NCBI GenBank assembly: GCA_021151615.1
Contig: JAGKXA010000266.1
Location: forward strand, 1-5,233
DNA length: 5,233 nt
Direction: 5' to 3'
DNA from: Cellvibrionaceae bacterium
GTDB lineage: Bacteria > Pseudomonadota > Gammaproteobacteria > Pseudomonadales > Cellvibrionaceae
A program made the position numbers and the translations under genes. How positions within the stretch are numbered: position 1 is the first letter of the stretch; each line of letters begins with the position of its first letter. The notes under the pieces are model-generated. The model ran no database searches, was not told the DNA's origin, and saw nothing but the letters and a program-made list of their open reading frames with translations. Positions 1 to 4,887 of this stretch are shown in pieces.

Positions 1-667
1 GCCAGACTGCACCCAGTGAGCCAACCCAATGGTGTTTGCCGCTCACCCAGTGCCTGGCGATGGAAAGGCGCGCCTCGTCGCCATGATGCAAGCCGGTAAA
101 TTCGCTCAGGTATTGGAATTGGACATCAATCGAGTCCAGTGAAACCTGGTATTCAATACCGGCGAGACCCGCCGTGCGCCGGTTGCGCAGGTCGCGTGTG
201 CCTACATCTTTAAAACCGGGGTTAACCAACTCGGTACCGCCTTCAATCGGCGGATTTTCAGGGCCAAAGGTACCCCCACCATCGCCGTTTTTATCCACTC
301 CCGTAGAAACCAATGCGTTGGAATCGGTAAAAAAGTTGGAAGGATTCCAGCGATCAAAAAATACCTGATCGTAACTGGGGGTCATCACCAGATTAAATTG
401 CTGACTGTCGGTTTCCCACAGAATCACACCCAAATCCAGATTCTGAATAAAGAAGCGCTCGCCGTTGTAATTCACCTGCGGAATCAACACCAGCGGAATA
501 TCATCGCCATCTTCCACAGGATTAGTGCGTACCCCGGCACCTATACCCAGGCTGATATCCCACTTGCCCACCTCAACGCAATCCGCCTCGCCCGATTCGC
601 AGGCACAGCTCGTCGCTGCAAACAATGCAGACGCGCACAAGGCAAGTAAGTGGCGAGTAAAGGTCAT
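1..667 (-). CDS. MipA/OmpV family outer-membrane protein, C-terminus cut by the window edge
   Basis: The minus strand is open from an ATG at 667 to the left edge, giving 222 codons with no stop. Residues 1-22 look like a Sec signal peptide (hydrophobic LLALCASALFAA, likely cleavage after SCA, residues 20-22). The mature part starts with WDISLGIGAGVRTNP, then alternating beta strands such as IPLVLIPQVNYNGERFFIQN, which is the pattern of MipA/OmpV-type outer-membrane beta-barrels (MipA is the MltA-interacting scaffold protein of E. coli; many homologues have no known role). A Gly/Pro/Asp-rich stretch at about residues 113-155 contains DKNGDG (125-130), resembling a calcium-binding loop, and probably lies in a surface loop. 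Usual family length is roughly 250-280 aa, so some C-terminal strands are missing here. No good Shine-Dalgarno precedes the ATG; the start rests on the signal peptide. It is transcribed divergently from the beta-propeller lipoprotein gene. The family call is from motif memory and is fairly secure; the function is open. Confidence 0.8.
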   Translation of the reverse strand, partial: MTFTRHLLALCASALFAATSCACESGEADCVEVGKWDISLGIGAGVRTNPVEDGDDIPLVLIPQVNYNGERFFIQNLDLGVILWETDSQQFNLVMTPSYDQVFFDRWNPSNFFTDSNALVSTGVDKNGDGGGTFGPENPPIEGGTELVNPGFKDVGTRDLRNRRTAGLAGIEYQVSLDSIDVQFQYLSEFTGLHHGDEARLSIARHWVSGKHHWVGSLGAVW

Positions 668-709
668 AGTGGAGTTTCAATCAAACAGAGCAAAAAGGTC
701 ATGTTGCTA

Positions 710-738
710 TTTATAAATGGATCCCATCCATGGCGTTG
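710..738 (-). promoter_or_regulatory. Candidate promoter of the MipA/OmpV-like gene
   Basis: Read on the minus strand, TATAAA (715 to 710) is a 5/6 match to the -10 consensus and would start transcription near 703, giving a leader of about 36 nt before the ATG at 667. The -35 position at 17-bp spacing (738 to 733, CAACGC) is poor. It is overlapped by a TTACAA element of the repeat array, as expected of a promoter that needs an activator. The assignment is by inspection only. Confidence 0.4.
717..731. repeat. Perfect inverted repeat ATGGAT-CCC-ATCCAT
   Basis: Six-base arms (717-722 and 726-731) are perfectly complementary around a 3-base centre. The repeat lies in the spacer just upstream of the candidate -10 of the minus-strand MipA-like gene, a typical place for a repressor operator. 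A hairpin role is less likely, as it would lie upstream of the predicted transcript start. Short perfect repeats can arise by chance, so the operator role is inference. Confidence 0.35.
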
Positions 739-752
739 TAATGATTTGTAGC
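733..752 (-). promoter_or_regulatory. Tandem TTACAAATT-type half-sites, oriented toward the MipA-like gene
   Basis: On the minus strand this 20-mer reads GCTACAAATCATTACAACGC, two 10-bp units each matching 7/10 to the ATTACAAATT unit found at 777-796. The units are directly repeated one helical turn apart, and the proximal one overlaps the -35 position of the candidate MipA-like promoter. This geometry is typical of OmpR/PhoB-family response regulators acting as activators. The regulator is not in the window. Confidence 0.4.
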
Positions 753-776
753 AAATACCTGATTCGCCGTACCGCT

Positions 777-796
777 ATTACAAATTATTACAAATT
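777..796 (+). promoter_or_regulatory. Perfect 10-bp tandem repeat, 2 x ATTACAAATT, candidate response-regulator site
   Basis: ATTACAAATT occurs twice back to back without a mismatch. The core TTACA-N5-TTACA resembles direct-repeat sites of OmpR/PhoB-family regulators (for example the GTAAA-N5-GTAAA layout of CpxR), though the bases match no site I can name. A third copy follows at 808-817 and degenerate copies in the opposite direction lie at 733-752. The repeat is seen directly; the binding role is inference. Confidence 0.5.
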
Positions 797-807
797 CGTT
801 CAGATCC

Positions 808-841
808 ATTACAGATTCTGCCATCAACACCCGCTTAGGAT
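808..841 (+). promoter_or_regulatory. Third repeat copy and candidate activator-dependent promoter of the beta-propeller lipoprotein gene
   Basis: ATTACAGATT at 808-817 differs by one base from the unit at 777-796 and begins 21 bp after the second unit, close to two helical turns. Eighteen bases later, TAGGAT (836-841) is a 4/6 match to a -10 element, with no good -35 box of its own. This would start transcription near 848 and leave a leader of about 65 nt. The arrangement mirrors that on the minus side, but the -10 is weak. Confidence 0.3.
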
Positions 842-912
842 ACCAGCATGTGTTTAACACGCACACGAATGTTTCGGTCCAAAAAAATCAATAATTTCGA
901 AGGAGTTGCAGT

Positions 913-2982
913 ATGAAACCCATGTTTAAAACCCTGTTGCTCAGCTTGCCGCTGGTTGCCTGCGGCGGTAGCGGTGGCTCCAGTAAAGCGCCCGTGAGCC
1001 AGGAGCCCAATACCGACTACTCCAAACTCAGCCAAGCGAAGATCGAGCCGGGCCCATTGCGCCAGGCTTCAGCCAACGAATTATCCGAGCTGATTAAAAA
1101 CGGTTTGCGCGTATCGCTGCGCGAGAACCAAAGCTACGGCATGATGATTCGCGAAGCGGCCGTCATCAATACCACGGCGGATAACAGCAAAACCGGCGGC
1201 AATTTTTCGACCACTAACGTGCAGGTCGCCGGTGTCGATGAAGCTGACGTGGTGAAATATGACGGACGCTATATTTATCTCGCCACCCCGGTTGAATATA
1301 CCGAGACCGGCGCCAAGGCAAGCCTGAGAATTTTTGCGACCAACCCAACAACCGCGAGCGCCAGTCACGTCACCGATATCGCGTTGGACACCGAACAATG
1401 GGGCGATGTGGGTGAGTTGTATCTGGTAGATGGTGGTCAGGGCACGACCGGGTTGGCCACTGTTCGCCGCTCCTGGGATTTCATCGCCTTCACCGACAAA
1501 GTCGTCAACGATGTATCCAGTGATGGCAAACCACTCGTCGTAGATGAGGCCGACAAAGCGCGCTCTGCGATGATCTGGCCCTACCAAATGGACAACGGCA
1601 TAGAGATCAGCCTCTATGATGTGCGCTCACCGGCAACACCTGCCAAAACCTGGTCACTGTCCATTGACGGCGATCTGCTGGGAACGCGCAAAATTGGCAA
1701 CACTCTTTATGTGATCAGCAGCTTTGTTCCCGGCATTCCAACTCTTGATTACGCCGCCGAAACCAAAGAGGCAAAAATTGCCAACGAACAATTAATTGCC
1801 CAGACCCAAGTGGAAAAATTACTCCCTGAATATTCCATCAACGGCGGTAGTCCTCAAACACTGACTGGCGCCAACGGATGTATGGTGCCCGCCAGCACGG
1901 AAAAATCCGACGGCAGTTTAACGCTGATCAATATCACCGCCATCAATCTTGCGTCCCAACAGTTGCTTGAATCCGTTTGTGTGAATGGCAATGTTGAAGG
2001 CATTTACAGCTCTACCAATAATCTCTACCTCGGCGGTTCCGACTACAGTAAATGGGACAACTGGCAAAGCTACACTGTATTACATCAGTTCGCTTTGAAT
2101 AGCAGCGGCGTTGATTATTCAGCTACCGGTTCGGTGGAAGGCGTACTTGGTTGGAGTTCACCTTCGTTCGGTATGGATGAGCACAATAATTTATTGCGAA
2201 TTATCACCACCAATTATGGTGAAACCGGTGAGCCAGAACATCAATTGAGTGTGCTGCAGAAAGTGTCCGGTCGCAGCGAGCTGGCGGTAGTTGCACAACT
2301 CCCCAATAAAAATCGCCCGGAAGCAATTGGCAAACCGCGCGAAGACATTTTCGGCGTACGCTTCAATGGCGACAAAGCCTATGTAGTCACTTTTGAGCGC
2401 AAAGACCCTTTCTATGTATTAGATTTAGCGAATCCCAAGGACCCAAAAATCGCCGGTCAATTGGAAATTCCCGGGTTTTCAACTTATTTGCATCCGGTGG
2501 GTAATAACTATGTTTTCGCGCTTGGCAATGAGACCAACAGTGATGGTTTCGCCACTCATTTGAAAGCGTCACTTTACGATATTCGCGACCCGGCAAACCC
2601 CACTGAAATTAGCAAACACATTTTAGGTTCCGCGTTTAGTTGGAGCAGCGCACTTTACGATCACCGCGCACTTTCATTCTTGCAAGCATCGAGTGATCAG
2701 TTGCGTATCGCTTTTCCCGTGAGTCTCTATGAAGAAGTTAAGTTGCCTGAGTACACCAGCAGCCGTTGGGTTAACGAAAGCCTGTATCAATTCGAAATTA
2801 ATGGCCTTAGCAACGGCAAAGTTTCTCTCGACCTGGTGAACAATTTGGTCAGCGAAAACAATCTGGAACAGGAGTACCCACTGTGGGGATGGAATGATCG
2901 CGGCCTACTGCACAATAATGCAGTTTTCTATGTGCACGGGCCCAAGGTTATTGGTGCCTCCTGGTATCCACCCCAAAAATAA
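913..2982 (+). CDS. Secreted beta-propeller lipoprotein (Beta_propel family, PF09826-like)
   Basis: This is a complete 689-aa protein. AGGAG at 901-905 lies 7 nt before the ATG at 913; Met4 is a less likely start. Residues 1-16 form a lipoprotein signal peptide ending in lipobox LVAC, so Cys17 would be lipidated. Gly at +2 suggests outer-membrane sorting. The VQVAGVDEADVVKYDG segment (103-118), followed by RYIYL, is the hallmark of a family described as secreted proteins with a C-terminal beta-propeller distantly related to WD40 repeats. Further blade-like units are ISLYDVRSPATPAKTWSL (232-249), FGVRFNGDKAYVVTF (480-494) with YVLDLANPKDPKIAG (501-515), and ASLYDIRDPANPTEI (552-566). The recurrent strand followed by 'D-x-x-x-P-x-x-P' turn is what one expects of propeller blades. 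Two mature cysteines (323, 356) could pair. The family has no established biochemical role that I know; a cell-surface binding scaffold is only a guess. It is divergent from the MipA-like gene and closed by its own terminator. Confidence 0.9.
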   Translation: MKPMFKTLLLSLPLVACGGSGGSSKAPVSQEPNTDYSKLSQAKIEPGPLRQASANELSELIKNGLRVSLRENQSYGMMIREAAVINTTADNSKTGGNFSTTNVQVAGVDEADVVKYDGRYIYLATPVEYTETGAKASLRIFATNPTTASASHVTDIALDTEQWGDVGELYLVDGGQGTTGLATVRRSWDFIAFTDKVVNDVSSDGKPLVVDEADKARSAMIWPYQMDNGIEISLYDVRSPATPAKTWSLSIDGDLLGTRKIGNTLYVISSFVPGIPTLDYAAETKEAKIANEQLIAQTQVEKLLPEYSINGGSPQTLTGANGCMVPASTEKSDGSLTLINITAINLASQQLLESVCVNGNVEGIYSSTNNLYLGGSDYSKWDNWQSYTVLHQFALNSSGVDYSATGSVEGVLGWSSPSFGMDEHNNLLRIITTNYGETGEPEHQLSVLQKVSGRSELAVVAQLPNKNRPEAIGKPREDIFGVRFNGDKAYVVTFERKDPFYVLDLANPKDPKIAGQLEIPGFSTYLHPVGNNYVFALGNETNSDGFATHLKASLYDIRDPANPTEISKHILGSAFSWSSALYDHRALSFLQASSDQLRIAFPVSLYEEVKLPEYTSSRWVNESLYQFEINGLSNGKVSLDLVNNLVSENNLEQEYPLWGWNDRGLLHNNAVFYVHGPKVIGASWYPPQK

Positions 2983-2992
2983 AAAATTTTCC

Positions 2993-3017
2993 AGGCCGCC
3001 GAGTGCGGCCTTTTTTT
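2993..3017 (+). terminator. Rho-independent terminator after the beta-propeller lipoprotein gene
   Basis: The stem GGCCGC (2994-2999) pairs with GCGGCC (3005-3010) around a CGAGT loop and can be extended by an A-T pair. It is followed at once by seven T residues (3011-3017). It begins 11 nt after the stop codon. It separates the gene from the next lipoprotein gene, which therefore probably has its own promoter. Confidence 0.9.
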
Positions 3018-3142
3018 CGTCCGAATTTATGATGGTTACATTTTTTAACGCCCGGCTACATATCCCCCACAGATTAAATTTCCTGCGCCAATAACAATTA
3101 GCCTTACCTGAAACCACCATTGTCTTTCTTACATTTTGTTCT

Positions 3143-3146
3143 GGAG
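3143..3146 (+). promoter_or_regulatory. Ribosome-binding site GGAG that fixes the start at 3154
   Basis: GGAG lies 7 nt before the ATG at 3154. An in-frame TTG at 3136 would put this site inside the coding region and add six residues (FWSCN after the initiator) before the signal peptide, so it is rejected as the start. Confidence 0.7.
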
Positions 3147-3153
3147 TTGTAAC

Positions 3154-3903
3154 ATGCAGAATTTTTCGCTGATCAAAAAAGCTCTGTTAATCCTGCCCAT
3201 GGTCGGCCTGCTCAGTGCCTGTGGCGGTGACGATGATTTGCCCGAACCAGATCGCAATACCAAAATGCTGTACATTGATTTTAATAATGGCGCCACTGGC
3301 TGGAAACCCGGCTTTGCTGATTACCCGGCAGGCGAAGAGACGTTTTATGAATTGGCATCAGGCCTTGAAAAGCTGCCCACATCACTGGGAAGTAATCGTA
3401 AAGGGTTTAAATTGAGCGGCAATAATCACAGTGATGATCTGTTTATGTTCACCACCAAACCGGTTGATGGCCTTGAACCCAACACCCGTTATGATCTTCG
3501 CTTTAAAGTCACTTTTGGCACCAACGCGCAGAATAACTGTATGGGCATTGGCGGCTCTCCCGGCAACAGTGTGTGGATTAAGGTGGGCGCCACAAAAAAT
3601 GAACCCAAGGCAGTAAACGACGGTGCAGGATTTTTATTATTGAATTGGGATAAAGGCAATCAAGCCGGTGGCGGTAGCGATGCGATTATCGCGGGCGATT
3701 TCGCCAATCATGTGGAATGTGGGTCTAGCGATATTGACACTACTTACCACAAGAAAACCCTGATCACGCAGAAGGGCAGTTACTCCACTGTAACCGACGC
3801 TACCGGAAACCTATGGGTGCTGATGGGAACCGATTCAGGCTTTGAAGGCACAACAACCATTTATTTTATGGAGCTTGAAGTCGCGGCAACAAAGAGGCCT
3901 TAG
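3154..3903 (+). CDS. Conserved lipoprotein of unknown function, probable single beta-sandwich domain
   Basis: This is a 249-aa protein. Residues 1-22 are a lipoprotein signal peptide (two lysines, then ALLILPMVGLL, lipobox LSAC), with Cys23 as the lipidated residue. Gly at +2 suggests the outer membrane, and an acidic DDD follows. The mature part appears to be one domain from about residue 38 to 245. Its distinctive segments are DFNNGATGWKPGFADYP (42-58), LSGNNHSDDLFMF (87-99), LEPNTRYDLRFKVTF (107-121), GIGGSPGNSVWIKVGAT (131-147), a DKGNQ turn (166-170) and GTDSGFEGTTTIYF (225-238). I recall this set of motifs in uncharacterised proteins of quite different bacteria, so it seems a real family without an assigned role. 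The LEPNTRYDLRFKV segment is typical of jelly-roll and carbohydrate-binding-like sandwiches, so glycan or surface binding is possible but unproven. Cys129 and Cys189 could form a disulfide. No clear promoter was found in the 136 bp between the upstream terminator and the start. Confidence 0.85.
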   Translation: MQNFSLIKKALLILPMVGLLSACGGDDDLPEPDRNTKMLYIDFNNGATGWKPGFADYPAGEETFYELASGLEKLPTSLGSNRKGFKLSGNNHSDDLFMFTTKPVDGLEPNTRYDLRFKVTFGTNAQNNCMGIGGSPGNSVWIKVGATKNEPKAVNDGAGFLLLNWDKGNQAGGGSDAIIAGDFANHVECGSSDIDTTYHKKTLITQKGSYSTVTDATGNLWVLMGTDSGFEGTTTIYFMELEVAATKRP

Positions 3904-3910
3904 TCGATGT

Positions 3911-3920
3911 GTTTGCAAAC
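3911..3920. repeat. 10-bp perfect palindrome GTTTGCAAAC between two lipoprotein genes
   Basis: The palindrome lies 8 nt after the stop at 3903 and about 60 bp upstream of the candidate -35 of the next gene. Its even centre and GTTTGCAAAC sequence recall operators of LacI-family regulators, but the flanks do not extend the symmetry. It has no loop or T-tract and is not a terminator. A chance occurrence is possible. Confidence 0.25.
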
Positions 3921-3979
3921 GTAAATCCAATCGATGCCGCTGGTAACGCAAATCACATTCAGGATGAATTCAGGAACTG

Positions 3980-4008
3980 TTGTGAAAATAAGTTAACGCG
4001 CCTATCTT
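3980..4008 (+). promoter_or_regulatory. Candidate sigma70-type promoter of the 4060 lipoprotein gene
   Basis: TTGTGA (3980-3985) and TATCTT (4003-4008) each match the consensus at 4/6 and are separated by exactly 17 bp. Transcription would begin near 4015, giving a leader of about 45 nt. No terminator is visible after the preceding gene, so read-through could also contribute. Confidence 0.4.
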
Positions 4009-4045
4009 GATTCTGCGCGCGGATCATTTTAGAAATCACACAAGC

Positions 4046-4051
4046 AAGGAG
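4046..4051 (+). promoter_or_regulatory. Ribosome-binding site AAGGAG that fixes the start at 4060
   Basis: AAGGAG lies 8 nt before the ATG at 4060. The in-frame GTG at 4051 overlaps the last G of this site and so cannot be the start used with it. Confidence 0.75.
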
Positions 4052-4059
4052 TGTTACAA

Positions 4060-4830
4060 ATGCGTACGTCCAAACCCCTCATGATTTTCGCCGCCCTTTG
4101 TTTAAGTGCATGCGGCGGCGGCAATCAGCAAAACAAAACCAATAGTGCTTCTTCAGTCGCTGCCAGTTCGACTCTACCGACATCCAGCTCCAAAGAACTG
4201 GTCATCGAATTCGACCAAAACAATTGTTTGAGCAGCACCAACGCAGATGCCCAGACCAATTTCGATTTCGCAAACCAGCCTTTTAAATTGCTTCGCTGGA
4301 ATTGTGTACGCACTGATAAAAGCTTACCTTTTTTCGATAATATGTCGCTGCTGTTACCCTTTGATTCAAAAAATAGTTGCTTTTCAAAAGTGACCCATAG
4401 CTTTGCCAGATTTGGGGGGGTCTTTGAAAACGAACGCCTTCCTGATTGTAGTAGTTTTGCCCAACCTATCGACAACCCAAAAATGGCAGCAGAAATAATT
4501 GCTGTTAATTACTCATTCAAACCCGCTATCAAGGGCGAGCCAAATGAATATGAATTTAGCTACAATTTTAGTTGGAAGAACACAGGAAATGTCCCGATTA
4601 TCACTTACAAAAGTGTATTCAAATTACTTCACGAACAACAGGTTATTTTCAGTACCGAGGAACTTGAGAACAGTAACCTTGCATTACCCGGTCAAGTAAT
4701 AAAAACCTCACCAAGTAACTTGAGCGGCAGTGATTTGGTCGGTGGAAAGCTACTTACCCTTAACCTGCAAGTCACTGATTTTTTTGGCAACATCATCGCT
4801 GGATACACACAAAATCTGGTCGTACAATAA
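4060..4830 (+). CDS. Unrecognised lipoprotein with serine-rich tether and cysteine-containing domain
   Basis: This is a 256-aa protein. Residues 1-17 are a lipoprotein signal peptide (RTSK, then LMIFAALCL, lipobox LSAC) with Cys18 as the lipidated residue, followed by GGG, which fits outer-membrane sorting. Residues 29-45 are a Ser/Thr/Ala linker (SASSVAASSTLPTSSSK), the kind of flexible tether common in secreted proteins of Cellvibrio-like bacteria. The first part of the mature protein (about 47-135) holds four cysteines (56, 82, 107, 130), enough for two disulfides. The second part (about 145-256) has strands and the motif YNFSWKNTGNVPI (168-180), followed near the end by LTLNLQVTDFFGN (232-244), resembling an Ig-like beta-sandwich of the kind that handles 'added tension' between repeats in surface proteins. 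I do not recognise the family. From about 4200 on the DNA is visibly AT-richer than the neighbouring genes. A run of seven G (4414-4420) lies in the coding frame (Gly119-Gly120-Val121). Confidence 0.8.
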   Translation: MRTSKPLMIFAALCLSACGGGNQQNKTNSASSVAASSTLPTSSSKELVIEFDQNNCLSSTNADAQTNFDFANQPFKLLRWNCVRTDKSLPFFDNMSLLLPFDSKNSCFSKVTHSFARFGGVFENERLPDCSSFAQPIDNPKMAAEIIAVNYSFKPAIKGEPNEYEFSYNFSWKNTGNVPIITYKSVFKLLHEQQVIFSTEELENSNLALPGQVIKTSPSNLSGSDLVGGKLLTLNLQVTDFFGNIIAGYTQNLVVQ

Positions 4831-4835
4831 CGAAA

Positions 4836-4859
4836 AGAGCGAACCGTCAGGTTCGCTCT
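4836..4859 (-). terminator. Intrinsic terminator between convergent genes, better formed for the minus strand
   Basis: AGAGCGAACC (4836-4845) pairs perfectly with GGTTCGCTCT (4850-4859) around a GTCA loop, a 10-bp stem. Read on the minus strand the stem runs into a short T-tract (four T in all, the first being the last base of the stem), so it can end the adaptor gene, whose stop is at 4888. On the plus strand it starts 6 nt after the stop of the 4060 gene but is followed by CAAAAAA instead of a T-run, so termination in that direction would be weaker. It may still protect the 3' end of the plus-strand message. Confidence 0.7.
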
Positions 4860-4887
4860 CAAAAAATACCATATACAACTAGTTTAC

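Noticed and set aside
398..649. Plus-strand open frame of 83 codons opposite the MipA-like gene
   Set aside because: The minus strand is open over the whole region with a signal peptide and beta-barrel pattern; the plus-strand frame is a shadow with no such features.
1081..1587. Open frame of 168 codons on the minus strand inside the beta-propeller gene
   Set aside because: It lies wholly antisense to a well-supported lipoprotein gene, has no ribosome-binding site that I can see, and its translation shows no recognisable domain or signal.
2905..3120. Minus-strand open frame of 71 codons across the 3' end of the beta-propeller gene and the terminator
   Set aside because: It reads through a strong terminator hairpin and overlaps the end of a real gene; nothing supports its translation.
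3036..3137. Two copies of TTACATTTT (3036-3044 and 3129-3137) in the leader of the 3154 gene
   Set aside because: The copies are about 93 bp apart in AT-rich sequence, and show neither close spacing nor a clear promoter beside them.
4052..4061. TTACAAAT at the start of the 4060 gene, resembling the repeat unit at 777-796
   Set aside because: It is a single copy between the ribosome-binding site and the start codon, with no tandem partner at 10 bp, so it is most likely chance.
4125..4475. Minus-strand open frame of 116 codons inside the 4060 lipoprotein gene
   Set aside because: The plus-strand protein has a ribosome-binding site, lipobox and linker; the reverse frame has none and is explained by base composition.
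913..4830. Three consecutive lipoprotein genes as one operon or duplicated family
   Set aside because: A strong terminator and leaders of 156-171 bp separate them, and apart from signal peptides the three proteins share no visible similarity.
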